57,546 nt of DNA, taken from positions 1-57,546 of the forward strand of contig NZ_JAJFNK010000032.1 in NCBI RefSeq assembly GCF_021739485.1, given 5' to 3'. Position 1 is the stretch's first letter. Every line of letters begins with the position of its first letter. Shown here one piece after another: positions 7,583 through 16,840 of this stretch. This DNA comes from Alicyclobacillus tolerans (GTDB lineage: Bacteria; Bacillota; Bacilli; Alicyclobacillales; Alicyclobacillaceae). The notes under the pieces are model-generated. The model had not been told where the DNA came from. It did not search any database and saw only the letters and a list, made by a program, of their open reading frames with translations. A program made the position numbers and the translations under genes.

Positions 7583-9124
7583 CTACGAGGAAGAGCTCGC
7601 TTCCCTAGCCCACTCTCGAAGGACTTTTTTATCCGTCTTTCCAATCATCGTTTTTGGCAAGTACCCGACAAACTTGAGATACCTCGGCGTTTTGTATTTC
7701 GCCAGCCGGTCCTGACAAAAGGAAATCAAGTCCGCTTCTGTGACATCAACTCCCCGGCGTTTGACGACAAAAGCAACCACTTCCTCGCCCATGGCTTCTG
7801 ACGGCGTACCGACGACGCTGACTTCGGCAACTGCCGGGTGAGTGGCCAGAAGTTCTTCCAGGTCGCGGGGATAGACGTTGAAACCGCCCCGGATAATGAC
7901 GTCCTTCTTGCGTTCCACGATATAAACATAACCTTCGTCGTCAATTTTTGCCATGTCCCCGGTGTACAGCCAGCCGTCTTGGATGACCTTTTGCGTCTCC
8001 TCAGGCAAATTGAGGTAGCCTTGAGTCACATTGGGTCCTTTCACGGTCAACTCGCCGACTTCGCCCGCGGCCAGTGCATTTCCTCGTTCGTCGACGACCT
8101 TGACTTCGACGCCAGGAATCGGCAGGCCAACAGAACCGGGCTTCACAGGGAAACCCTTGCGTGGCGCAGTAACGACGGGCGCAGCTTCGGACAGCCCATA
8201 GCCTTCGTAAATGGTGCAGCCAAATTTTTGTTCAAACTGTGCCTTGACTGCTGCAGACAGCGGAGCCGACCCAGAGACGCACTGAGACAGCGAGGAAAGG
8301 TCGTATTTGTCGGCATCTGCATGGGTAAGCATGGCGTGAAACATGGCAGGCACCCCTGAGAAATGGGTCACTTTGTACTTTTCTATGGTTGAAAACACCA
8401 GGACTGGGTCGAAATACGGCAACAGAATATCCCGCGCACCCGCCATCGCGGTGGAATTCATCATGGTGAATCCAAACGCGTGAGACAGCGGCAGAATGAC
8501 TAACCCGACCCAATTGCCTTCTGAACCCGCGTATTCGATCGCTAACTGAGCAGCAGACTGCGCATTCGAGTACAAATTGGCATGCGTCAAAACGACGCCT
8601 TTAGGGCGCCCCGTAGTTCCGGAAGTGTACAAAATCACCCCAGGGTCGTTCGCGTCGACTTGCACGTTGGGGGCTAAGTCCGGTTGTGAAGCCGCAATCC
8701 GGTTCAACGCCCCCGCTTCGCCTGCGTTTGCATCCGCATCCACCGATACTACGATGGGCTTCTGCGGCAATTCCCCCACAGCTTCTTGTACCTTGCCCAA
8801 CAACATGTCAGATGTGACGACCAGCTTTGGAGCACAGTCCATCGCAATAAAGCGAATTTCCTGCGTCTGCAGCAGCGGCATCACAGGAACCGCCACAGCG
8901 CCCGCTTTTGCAATGGCGTGATAGGCGAAGACGACTTCTGGGCGGTTGGGCATAGTAACGACGACGCGATCCCCTTTGCCCACGCCCAATTCCATCATCG
9001 CCCGTGCCATTTGCGACGAAATGCTGTCGCAATCCACGTTCGTAACCTCTCTGCCTTCGTAGACAAGGTATACAAAGGCCCCAAACTTTTCATAGCTTTC
9101 TTGCAAAATATCGATACGGTTCAC
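7583..9124 (-). CDS. fadD: Long-chain fatty acid CoA ligase (AMP-forming)
   Basis: 513 residues from the GTG at 9124, which follows GGGGGAT; the frame is open further upstream but without a site. It is an ANL-superfamily enzyme: P-loop-like [21 protein letters not shown], then YEGYGLSEAAPVV, GWLYTGDMAKIDDEGYVYIV, the hinge ERKKDVIIRGGFNVYP, and the adenylation Lys in MIGKTDKKVL. It activates fatty acids to acyl-CoA with ATP, the entry step for the downstream dehydrogenases. Chain length preference cannot be told. Confidence 0.9.
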   Translation of the reverse strand: MNRIDILQESYEKFGAFVYLVYEGREVTNVDCDSISSQMARAMMELGVGKGDRVVVTMPNRPEVVFAYHAIAKAGAVAVPVMPLLQTQEIRFIAMDCAPKLVVTSDMLLGKVQEAVGELPQKPIVVSVDADANAGEAGALNRIAASQPDLAPNVQVDANDPGVILYTSGTTGRPKGVVLTHANLYSNAQSAAQLAIEYAGSEGNWVGLVILPLSHAFGFTMMNSTAMAGARDILLPYFDPVLVFSTIEKYKVTHFSGVPAMFHAMLTHADADKYDLSSLSQCVSGSAPLSAAVKAQFEQKFGCTIYEGYGLSEAAPVVTAPRKGFPVKPGSVGLPIPGVEVKVVDERGNALAAGEVGELTVKGPNVTQGYLNLPEETQKVIQDGWLYTGDMAKIDDEGYVYIVERKKDVIIRGGFNVYPRDLEELLATHPAVAEVSVVGTPSEAMGEEVVAFVVKRRGVDVTEADLISFCQDRLAKYKTPRYLKFVGYLPKTMIGKTDKKVLREWAREASSSS

Positions 9125-9243
9125 AGTTTCATCCCCCAGCCGGCATTGTCGTTCCAGCGATGTGGACAGCGCGCACCCTCTAACCACTGGCCGGCGCTCA
9201 GTGCAGCCGCCGGCCGAACCCGCGACGACGCCTGAAAAAGCTG

Positions 9244-9579
9244 TCAGGCCGTATAGCTTTGAAGCACGGTTTGAAGTCTCAATGCCAATCCCATATCTCC
9301 GTTGACTTTCAGCTTTCCGCTCATAAACGCCGCCGTTCCGTTTAGCTTGCCTTCGACCATATCTTTGAAATCGCTGGCTGCCATTTCCAACGTGCAATTG
9401 GATGATTCGGGTTGACCCTCTACGGCATAAGCGCCATCCGGACGCAAAACGACTTGGTAAACACCTTCGTCCTCCCCAGTCAGGTTGAACTGGTAGACTG
9501 CATTGATTCCAGCCGCTTTTGCGGGGTCCGAACTGAGCGAGTCGTTTATTTTCTCAAAAATCTCCTTCGTCGTAGGCAA
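9244..9579 (-). CDS. SCP2 sterol-binding domain protein
   Basis: 111 residues forming one SCP2 domain: an N-terminal helix (PTTKEIFEKINDSL), a strand YQFNLTGEDEGVYQVVL, and the conserved end MVEGKLNGTAAFMSGKLKVNGDMGLALRLQTVL. Bacterial stand-alone SCP2 proteins bind lipids or acyl-CoA and often accompany beta-oxidation genes. It is the first gene of the minus-strand fatty-acid cluster, with AGGAGGGAACACACTTTG-type leader before its ATG, and is divergent from the GAF-LuxR regulator. Confidence 0.9.
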   Translation of the reverse strand: MPTTKEIFEKINDSLSSDPAKAAGINAVYQFNLTGEDEGVYQVVLRPDGAYAVEGQPESSNCTLEMAASDFKDMVEGKLNGTAAFMSGKLKVNGDMGLALRLQTVLQSYTA

Positions 9580-9779
9580 AGTGTGTTCCCTCCTAAGTTT
9601 GTTTTAGCTCAACACCTATTCAACACCCTTTCGGCACAACTTACAATTCCGCGTTTTCAGAAATTCAACCCCCGTATAGTTGGGGAAAAGACATAATTAC
9701 CAGATTGAATTCGAACTATATGGAAACCGCGAACTTTGTTGGATTTATAAGTTGTCCAACCGTCAAGGAGGGGTTGTCC
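9580..9779. promoter_or_regulatory. Divergent control region of the fatty-acid cluster
   Basis: About 200 bp between the SCP2 gene and the regulator. An inverted repeat GTTGGA (9738-9743) / TCCAAC (9755-9760) around TTTATAAGTTG sits just before the regulator's ribosome binding site and could be an operator. No confident -35/-10 pair is called. Confidence 0.35.
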
Positions 9780-11303
9780 ATGTCTCGCGCACGCTCCCCA
9801 AGTTTGCCCTTGGTTCCAAAACGCGCCTTGGATGCAGTAGTCCAACAGATTCATCTCAACCACTTGGACTGCAAGACGCGTCTAGCTGCAAGGCTGGCGT
9901 CACTCAAACTAAACAGCGACCTCCAGGCCGGAATGGAAGGATTGTTTTCCTTTTTGCTGAACCAATTTGACTTGTTGGTCCACGGCGATTCCACGGTTTT
10001 TAAAGGCTTTCAAACCCAAGTCATGAAGTGTCAGCCGCCGTTGACCGCTGGGGACATTATGGTGGTATTGTCGAACTTCGAAGAAGTGGTCATGTCCGTC
10101 GTTTGGCGCGATGCCCAGACGCTTGAAGCAGAGGCCGTCTTTCATTGGATCCACTCAACCACTCGACGCCTGGCCGAAGCCGCCCTGGAAACCGGTTATG
10201 TGTCCATTCAGCCGCGGACCACGAACTTGGAAGAAATGTGGCAGCCACCGCTGGCCAGGGTCCTCAACAGCCTGGTGCAAAACGATCGATGGCAGTGGAT
10301 GGCTCTTGTCGAAACCAAGCCGAGTCTCGAGATTCTCACCCTCGTCGAATACGACGCCAAACGGCGCAAATGGCATCACGTCGCTCAAAGCGAGGAGTGG
10401 ACCCAGACGGTTCAAAAATCTCTGGCGACGTCGAAACCGTTTACCACTCAGCTTTCGGCAAAAGTGACAGCCGTCGCTGAAATTGAACACGACGCCTTGT
10501 CTAGTTTTCAGTTTCGACAGGTAGCCGCTTGGTGCAAAAACGCGTTGGACTTCTCTCACTACCACAATCAAAGCACAGCCGAAGCCCAACAAGCGTCCCT
10601 GTATGAACTTCTCCTTGACCTCGACGAAGCGCTGTTTGCCGCCAAAGGCGTCGCCGACGTGTTTTCTACCATGGTGAACTACGTCTGCAAAATTGCGAAC
10701 TTCGAACGCGGAGCGTTGTTTATGTACAGCCCATTGACGAAAGCCGTGGAGGGAATTTACGGTCATAACATCGACTTAAGCGAGGTCATGCGCATTCGCG
10801 AAAGCGAACGGAGTATCCCAGTTTTACAACATGTGATGCAGCTCAATCAATCCATGTTTTACGAAGACGTTTCCCAAGCGCTGCCGGACTACTACATTCG
10901 TCACTTTCAATTGTCGTCTCTTTTGGTATGTCCCATTCGAACACTGGACGGAAAACCTGTCGGCGTACTGCTTTTGGATCGCGCAGGCCGAGGCTTTCGG
11001 CCAGACGAACGTTCCATTCTTTTAGTCGACCGGATTCTGTCAAGAGCTTCGAAGGCTTTGGCCGGACACATATACGAATCGCGCACCCTTTCTACACCGC
11101 CTGCCTTACACGGCTTGACGCAGCGAGAACGGGAGATCCTGCAAGCGGTATCCAATGGCTACGAAACCAAGGAAGTGGCTTCCAGGCTGCACATCAGCGA
11201 ATACACCGTGACTGAATACGTGGGTTCCCTGATGCGCAAATTGCAAGCCAGAAACCGGACCGAGGCCGTGGCCAAGGGCCTTCGAGAAGGGATTATTCAT
11301 TGA
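9780..11303 (+). CDS. GAF-domain LuxR-type transcriptional regulator
   Basis: 507 residues from the ATG at 9780, 9 nt after AAGGAGGGG; an upstream ATG at 9705 lacks a site. A C-terminal LuxR/FixJ helix-turn-helix is clear: LTQREREILQAVSNGYETKEVA, ISEYTVTEYVGSLMRKL and the final NRTEAVAKGLREG. Residues about 285-430 look like a GAF sensor domain (DVFSTMVNYVCKIANFERGALF, ending in VGVLLLDRAGRGFRPDERSILLV). The N-terminal 280 residues are helical and unassigned. Its divergent position suggests it controls the fatty-acid cluster, possibly sensing an acyl-CoA or related ligand; this is inference. Confidence 0.85.
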   Translation: MSRARSPSLPLVPKRALDAVVQQIHLNHLDCKTRLAARLASLKLNSDLQAGMEGLFSFLLNQFDLLVHGDSTVFKGFQTQVMKCQPPLTAGDIMVVLSNFEEVVMSVVWRDAQTLEAEAVFHWIHSTTRRLAEAALETGYVSIQPRTTNLEEMWQPPLARVLNSLVQNDRWQWMALVETKPSLEILTLVEYDAKRRKWHHVAQSEEWTQTVQKSLATSKPFTTQLSAKVTAVAEIEHDALSSFQFRQVAAWCKNALDFSHYHNQSTAEAQQASLYELLLDLDEALFAAKGVADVFSTMVNYVCKIANFERGALFMYSPLTKAVEGIYGHNIDLSEVMRIRESERSIPVLQHVMQLNQSMFYEDVSQALPDYYIRHFQLSSLLVCPIRTLDGKPVGVLLLDRAGRGFRPDERSILLVDRILSRASKALAGHIYESRTLSTPPALHGLTQREREILQAVSNGYETKEVASRLHISEYTVTEYVGSLMRKLQARNRTEAVAKGLREGIIH

Positions 11304-11327
11304 CCGAACCCACCGCGACTGAACACA

Positions 11328-11365
11328 CGGGCCGGCCGGCAAAGCGTTCGGCCAGGCCCGGTTTT
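11328..11365. terminator. Bidirectional-type GC-rich terminator
   Basis: CGGGCCGGCCG (11328-11338) pairs with CGGCC-A-GGCCCG (11349-11360), followed by GTTTT. It lies between the convergent ends of the LuxR-type gene and the UbiB-type gene. Confidence 0.65.
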
Positions 11366-11381
11366 CGCGGTGCCAATTGAC

Positions 11382-13088
11382 TCACTGCACAGCTTTTCGC
11401 GTCCGGTAGGCGCTCCACAAGACCCATAGCCCCAATACTCCACTGACGGCCACCGCCGTTGAACCCAGTGCTTGCATCCCCGAATGACTGCCGTACGGCG
11501 TATGGGCAAAGGCAACCAGACCGGCTCCGCCGACAAACAGCCGGCCTGCCAGATTTGACAGCGACAACTTAGTGGCAGCCCTGTGAATGGTTCGCGTTGC
11601 CGTACTGGAAAGGCGGGTTTCGATGTTGACATTGAACTTATTCCACTCAAAGTGTTCAAGGATCTTGGTGAGCTTTCTCGGCAGCGTCGTTCCCAGCTTC
11701 AAGAGTTCCGCTAACAAGCTCGCATTGACGCGGTAGTTCATCCGCCGCTGCAACCAGCGCCGCACAATTTGAACGTCTGCGGTTTCCACGAGGTCGTGGT
11801 AGGAAATTTCAGGGCACAGCCAACGCGCCGTCCCTTCCGTGGCAGAAAATCCCTTCGCCCATAACGCCAATCCCGTCGGTGTGCGGCAGTAGTTTTTCAT
11901 GGCGATGTTGAGCGTGCTAAACAGAAGATTGCCCCAGTTGTAACGGCTGCCTTGGTGAGTGTCGGTGTAGTGAATAAACATCGAGCGGAGTTGGTCTTTA
12001 AACTGCAGGGGGTCGGTGTACTTCGTGGGCTCGTAGATGTCAAGCGCGACTTCGGCCGCGTCTTCAGCCTGGTTTGAACGGATATGCATCAGCATCCGGA
12101 AAATCGCTTCCGTATGAATGGCGTCCATGCGACCGGTCATGCCCCAGTCGAGCACAACAGCCTTTTTGGTGTTCTTGTCGATCATGATGTTCGACCCATG
12201 CGCGTCCGCGTGGTAGTACCCTTCGACAAACGACTTGATGTAGTAGTGTGCAAGGTCAGTCATACGTTCCATGCGCTCTTCGAACGTAAAAAAATCCACG
12301 GGAAAGTCTTTCAAGTTCCAGCCGTCCACAAACTCCATAATCAGGACTCGTTTCGACGCAAAGTACACGTCAGGGATGTGCAGCGTCTCGAACTCCCTGA
12401 GAAACTCCTGTTGCTGCCTCATGATGCCCGCCTCGTGTTCCATGTTCAGTTCGTCCATCGCGCTGCTGTAATAGTCGTTAATCAGTCCCGGCAAATCGGA
12501 CGAGGCAGCCATTTCTGGAGGCAACAAACGCTGAAGTTTTTTCACAAGCTTGCGAATAGCCGAGATGTCCGTCTGAAACAACTTATCCACGAGAGGACGA
12601 ACCACCTTAATCGCCACCATCCGGCCGTCCCAAAGCTGCCCTTTGTAAACCTGCGCCAAGGAGGCTGAGCCAATCGGATTGGGGTCGATCCACTTAATCA
12701 GGTGGGCCCATTCTTTCCCCTCGTCGGCAATCACCGTTCGAATAAATACAAACGGCATCGCCGGAACGTTGTCCAACAACGCGGTCAGTTCATCGGTCAC
12801 TTCAGGAGGCACCATCTCCTGGCGCGTGAGGATGACTTGGCCCAGTTTAATGTATGTCGGCCCTAGTTCTTCAAAAGCCAGCCGGAGCCTTCGGCCCAAC
12901 AGCCGGTACTTCGTCTTGTCATCTCGGCTGCGGTCCTTGAGCAAGTGGTAAATACCGTGTTTCATCATGATCCGAATGACTGCTCTTTGCCGAGAGCCCT
13001 TGGTAATGCCTCTGGCAATCCGCGCAATCTGTTCCCGAGCTGCAGCCAAATCCATATTGTCTGCAGCGGTCACTGGTAAAGACTGCAT
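11382..13088 (-). CDS. ABC1/UbiB atypical protein kinase-like protein
   Basis: 568 residues from the ATG at 13088 after GGGAGGGAC. It has the UbiB family signatures: GPTYIKLGQ (KxGQ), the Ala-rich nucleotide loop GSASLAQVYKG, MVAIKVVRP with the Lys, then YYHADAHGSNIMI and VVLDWGMTGRM for the catalytic and metal loops. The C-terminus has a hydrophobic hairpin (LFVGGAGLVAFAHT and AVAVSGVLGLWVLWSAY), so it is probably membrane-anchored. In quinone-making bacteria these ATPases support isoprenoid quinone synthesis or lipid homeostasis. No quinone genes adjoin it, so the pathway is open. Confidence 0.9.
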   Translation of the reverse strand: MQSLPVTAADNMDLAAAREQIARIARGITKGSRQRAVIRIMMKHGIYHLLKDRSRDDKTKYRLLGRRLRLAFEELGPTYIKLGQVILTRQEMVPPEVTDELTALLDNVPAMPFVFIRTVIADEGKEWAHLIKWIDPNPIGSASLAQVYKGQLWDGRMVAIKVVRPLVDKLFQTDISAIRKLVKKLQRLLPPEMAASSDLPGLINDYYSSAMDELNMEHEAGIMRQQQEFLREFETLHIPDVYFASKRVLIMEFVDGWNLKDFPVDFFTFEERMERMTDLAHYYIKSFVEGYYHADAHGSNIMIDKNTKKAVVLDWGMTGRMDAIHTEAIFRMLMHIRSNQAEDAAEVALDIYEPTKYTDPLQFKDQLRSMFIHYTDTHQGSRYNWGNLLFSTLNIAMKNYCRTPTGLALWAKGFSATEGTARWLCPEISYHDLVETADVQIVRRWLQRRMNYRVNASLLAELLKLGTTLPRKLTKILEHFEWNKFNVNIETRLSSTATRTIHRAATKLSLSNLAGRLFVGGAGLVAFAHTPYGSHSGMQALGSTAVAVSGVLGLWVLWSAYRTRKAVQ

Positions 13089-13289
13089 GCTCTGTCCCTC
13101 CCTTTGGGCAAACGACTTCATCCGATCGCGATGGGTAGTTCGCGCTCGGAGACCGTCCAACCTCATTCCACCTTGTTATCTGAATTTTATCGGCATTTTA
13201 GAAAGAGCGGCATCCCAAACACCCGGGGAATGGAAGCGGATTCACCCCACAAACAAGGGGCGGCAGCAGCAGGACAAGCTTCACGAGCC

Positions 13290-14177
13290 TTAGCGGCGTA
13301 CCAGCAACTGCCGGTTTTTCAGAAACAGGAAAACTCCAAACAGCGTGACGGCACCCCCAACCACCTGGTAGCCGCGAACCGTTTGCCCGAGCAAAAGGTA
13401 GGCCAACGCGATCGCGCCAATCGGCTCCCCCAAGATCGCCATCGAGATGGTCACGGCGTTGACCCACTTCAGCAGCCAATTGAACAAGGCGTGCCCGAAC
13501 ACAGTCGGCACTAAAGCCAGCAAAGCAAAAATGCCCCAATCGCGCCACGGATAGCCAGCCATGGGGATGCTAAACCCTAAGTTGTACGCGCACAACACCA
13601 ACGCAGCGAAGAAGAACACCGAAACGTTGTAGACATACGCAGGCGTCCGCGCAGACAACACCTGTCCGATTAAGCGGCTGGCGGCAATGGCAGCAGCCCC
13701 AAGCAAAGAGAGCATATCTCCAATGACCACCGCGTTTGACTTGCCAAGGTCTCCTCCGCTGACAATCGCGGTCCCAACTAAGGCGAGCAGCAAACTCCAA
13801 AGACCGCGTCGGTCTGGGCGTTGTGCCAGAACAAAATACGCACCGGCCATGGCAAACGCCGGCTGCAGTGACATTAAAATCATGGAACTGGCCACGGTGG
13901 TGCGCTTCAAAGACTCAATCCAAAACAAAAAGTGCAGGCCAAGGAACGCGCCAGACAATGCGAGAAGCATCCAGTCGCGCCACGCTATTTGCAAAATGGC
14001 TCTTTTGTAACGGAACACGAACGGGACGAACAGGACCACCGTAAAGGCCAAGCGATACATGCCAATCACTGAAGCCGGAGAGTTCGACCACTCGATGAAG
14101 ATCGATGCAAATGAAATCGCAATAACGCCCACTGTCAACGGCAGTGCAGGAGGAAGCGGACTGCGTTCAACCGTCAC
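13290..14177 (-). CDS. EamA/DMT-superfamily transporter
   Basis: About 295 residues with ten hydrophobic segments in two EamA repeats, e.g. FVIGMYRLAFTVVLFVPFVF and LSGAFLGLHFLFWIESLKRTTVASSMILMSLQPAFAMAG, and the second repeat with LALVPTVFGHALFNWLLKWVNAVTISMAILGEPIGAIAL. Drug/metabolite exporters of this type move amino acids, purines or other small molecules outward. The substrate is not readable. GTG at 14177 is a plausible start; an in-frame start at 14249 would add 24 residues. It follows acetyl-CoA synthetase on the same strand past a terminator. Confidence 0.85.
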   Translation of the reverse strand: MTVERSPLPPALPLTVGVIAISFASIFIEWSNSPASVIGMYRLAFTVVLFVPFVFRYKRAILQIAWRDWMLLALSGAFLGLHFLFWIESLKRTTVASSMILMSLQPAFAMAGAYFVLAQRPDRRGLWSLLLALVGTAIVSGGDLGKSNAVVIGDMLSLLGAAAIAASRLIGQVLSARTPAYVYNVSVFFFAALVLCAYNLGFSIPMAGYPWRDWGIFALLALVPTVFGHALFNWLLKWVNAVTISMAILGEPIGAIALAYLLLGQTVRGYQVVGGAVTLFGVFLFLKNRQLLVRR

Positions 14178-14326
14178 CCTATCACATCCATACCTCAGAT
14201 TTGACGCAAAAGACCTGACGGCCAAAGACCAGACCAGAAACGACCGCATGGAAAACGGCGGATAGACCCGACGGACGTTGTGGATTCAGAGAGTCGCGCC
14301 GCTCCGTTACTGGCCTCATACAATGC

Positions 14327-14380
14327 AATGGGGCTGTCCTGCAGGCCATCTTCCAATGGCCTTTGAGACAGCCCCATTTT
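14327..14380. terminator. Terminator after acetyl-CoA synthetase
   Basis: AATGGGGCTGTC (14327-14338) pairs with GACAGCCCCATT (14366-14377) with an inner GGCCAT/ATGGCC stem. T-rich sequence flanks it on the plus side and A-rich on the other. It sits just past the acsA stop. Confidence 0.7.
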
Positions 14381-14396
14381 CAGCGCGAATAAATCG

Positions 14397-16352
14397 TCAC
14401 TCGGAATCTTTGTACTGCTGCTTCAACGACTCGACCACGCTCGGGTCGGCGAGGGTCGTGGTGTCTCCAAGAACCCGGCCCTCGGCAATGTCGCGAAGCA
14501 ACCGGCGCATGATCTTGGCACTGCGCGTCTTTGGAAGCTCTGCAGCGAACAAAATCTCCTCCGGCCTCGCAATCGCGCCAATTTTTTCGACGACGTGCTT
14601 TTTCAGTTGATCGACGAGATCCGAGGAGGTTTCAACCCCTTCTTTGACGGTGACAAACGCGGTAATCGCCTGACCCTTGATCTCGTGAGAGCGCCCAATC
14701 ACCGCGGCCTCTGCCACAGACGGATGGTCTACCAGAGCACTTTCCACTTCCATGGTGCCAATCCGGTGTCCGGAGACGTTGATGACGTCGTCAATCCGGC
14801 CCAGAATCCACACGTAGCTGTCTTCGTCCAGGTGTGCGCCGTCACCAGGGGTGTAGTATCCTTTGAACTGGCTCCAGTAGGTCTTCTTAAAGCGCTCGTC
14901 ATCTCCCCAAACGGTACGCAGCATCGACGGCCACGGCTTGGTGACCACAAGGTATCCGCCATTGCCGGGTTCGACGGGCTTCCCTTCTTCGTCGACGACA
15001 GCGACCGAGATGCCGGGTACCGGGCGCGTCGCGGACCCCGGTTTGGTCGTTGTCAGACCGGGCAGCGGAGCAATCATGGCCGAACCGGTTTCGGTCTGCC
15101 ACCACGTATCCACAATGGGGCAGTTGCCATGGCCGATGTGCTCGTGGTACCACATCCAGGCCTCCGGGTTAATGGGTTCACCCACTGTTCCCAACAACCG
15201 CAAACTGTCCAGATTGTGACTTTGCGGATATTGAGTTCCCCACTTCATAAACGTCCGGATCGACGTCGGAGCCGTGTAGAAAATCGTCACACCGTACTTT
15301 TCGACAATTTCCCAAAACCGGTCACGCGTGGGATAGTCGGGCGACCCCTCATACATCACCGCCGTGGCTCCGGCCGACAGAGGTCCGTAGACGATGTAGG
15401 TATGTCCTGTCACCCATCCGATGTCCGCCGTACACCAGTAGACGTCTTCGTCTTTCAGGTCGAACACGCTGCGCATGGAAGTGTTGGCGCCTAACAAGTA
15501 ACCGGCTGAAGTATGCACAATGCCTTTCGGTTTTCCGGTTGTGCCGGAAGTATACAGTAAAAACAATACGTCTTCAGAATCCATCTCCTCTGCAGGAAAC
15601 GGAGTGGAGGGCGCTTGCTTCATCAGGTCGTGCCAGTATACGTCGCGGCCTTGGGTCATCTCGACGCCTGCTTTTTCTCCAACTCGCTCAACGACGAGGA
15701 CCTTTTTTACCGGGGAGTCCACAACAGCTTCGTCCGCATTCGCCTTAAGGGGAATCAATCCCCCTCTGCGCCAACCGGCGTCCGCTGTAATCAGCAGTTC
15801 CGAATCGGCATCGCTAATGCGTTCGTGCAGCGCTTTCGAAGAAAAGCCTGCAAAGACCACCGAATGGATAGCGCCGATTTTGGCGCACGCCAACAAGGCG
15901 ATAGGCAGCTCTGGAATCATGGGCAAGTAAATCGTGACCCGGTCGCCTTTTTTTACACCGAGGCTTTTCAGCATATGAGCCGCCTTATCCACTTCGCGGC
16001 CAAGCATGTCATACGTATAAACCTTCGTGTCACCGGGTTCGCCTTCCCACAAAATGGCCACTTTGTTCTTGCGCGGCCCTTCGCGATGGCGATCGACGCA
16101 ATTGTAGGTGACGTTCAGCTTTCCGTTTACAAACCACTTCGCATGGGGAGCATCCCACTCTAAGACCTTGTTCCACGGCTGAAACCAGGTTAGGTTTTCG
16201 GCTTGCTTTGCCCAGTATCCTTCGGGGTCTTTTGCAGCGGTCTCATATATGCTTTCGTCGTTGAAATTCGCCTGTGCGCGAAACTTTTCAGGTGGAGCAA
16301 ACTTCCGGTTTTCAACCAACAAATTGTCGAGGCGGTTTGGATCTGGCGTCAA
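14397..16352 (-). CDS. acsA: Acetyl-CoA synthetase
   Basis: About 651 residues, the normal Acs size. Motifs: [22 protein letters not shown] (ATP loop), [41 protein letters not shown], and [12 protein letters not shown] with the Lys that in relatives is controlled by acetylation. It makes acetyl-CoA from acetate, ATP and CoA. The likely start is the TTG at 16352, 8 nt past AGGAG; a GTG at 16361 overlaps that site. A promoter about 310 nt upstream and a CcpA-like site in the leader suggest carbon catabolite control, as known for acsA in Bacillus. Confidence 0.95.
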   Translation of the reverse strand: MTPDPNRLDNLLVENRKFAPPEKFRAQANFNDESIYETAAKDPEGYWAKQAENLTWFQPWNKVLEWDAPHAKWFVNGKLNVTYNCVDRHREGPRKNKVAILWEGEPGDTKVYTYDMLGREVDKAAHMLKSLGVKKGDRVTIYLPMIPELPIALLACAKIGAIHSVVFAGFSSKALHERISDADSELLITADAGWRRGGLIPLKANADEAVVDSPVKKVLVVERVGEKAGVEMTQGRDVYWHDLMKQAPSTPFPAEEMDSEDVLFLLYTSGTTGKPKGIVHTSAGYLLGANTSMRSVFDLKDEDVYWCTADIGWVTGHTYIVYGPLSAGATAVMYEGSPDYPTRDRFWEIVEKYGVTIFYTAPTSIRTFMKWGTQYPQSHNLDSLRLLGTVGEPINPEAWMWYHEHIGHGNCPIVDTWWQTETGSAMIAPLPGLTTTKPGSATRPVPGISVAVVDEEGKPVEPGNGGYLVVTKPWPSMLRTVWGDDERFKKTYWSQFKGYYTPGDGAHLDEDSYVWILGRIDDVINVSGHRIGTMEVESALVDHPSVAEAAVIGRSHEIKGQAITAFVTVKEGVETSSDLVDQLKKHVVEKIGAIARPEEILFAAELPKTRSAKIMRRLLRDIAEGRVLGDTTTLADPSVVESLKQQYKDSE

Positions 16353-16480
16353 TTCGACCACTCCTTATTCGTCTGGTGAGAGAATAGTGAGGATTGTGAA
16401 TCCTGCGCGAAAAACGGTTGCAAGGATTCAGTATTCCCGATGAATCCACAAAGGTTTCGTTGTGGTAACAAGGCCAACCA

Positions 16481-16494
16481 ATAAAGCGCTTACA
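16481..16494 (-). promoter_or_regulatory. Candidate cre (CcpA) site in the acsA leader
   Basis: On the minus strand TGTAAGCGCTTTAT matches the cre consensus TGWNANCGNTNWCA at 12 of 14 positions. It lies downstream of the predicted promoter, where CcpA would block elongation. Confidence 0.5.
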
Positions 16495-16670
16495 TCCAAA
16501 TATAAAATTTGGACACAAAAACAGAAATAGAGAAACAACATGGGACGCCCAAACCAAAGGCGAAAACAGAATGCACAGTTCTCCCTAGATAGAGACAAAA
16601 AACCGCGCAAGACTCGGCCAAGTGCGGCCCCAAGCCTGATTCGACTCGTGTCTTATTTGTGTACAAATCT

Positions 16671-16699
16671 ATAATACTTATTTTATTTCCACCGTGCAA
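16671..16699 (-). promoter_or_regulatory. Sigma-A-type promoter of acsA
   Basis: On the minus strand TTGCAC (16699-16694), 17 bp, TATTAT (16676-16671). It leaves a leader of roughly 310 nt before acsA. Apart from the cre-like site and an AT-rich palindrome (CCAAAT/ATTTGG, about 16495-16511) nothing is assigned in that leader. Confidence 0.65.
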
Positions 16700-16840
16700 T
16701 ATTGCTGGACATCGCGATGCACGGGCGGTGGGTGGTGCGCTGTCGGGCGCCTCACCTGAGACCGGGTCCGAACGGGGCGAAGCGCCGCGGCAGACGTTCA
16801 CGGCAGCGGCTCTCCACCCGACTCAGCGCTTCTCATCGAA

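Noticed and set aside
12084..12668. 194-codon plus-strand frame opposite the UbiB-type gene
   Set aside because: Antisense to a clearly conserved kinase-like protein; composition is that of a reverse complement.
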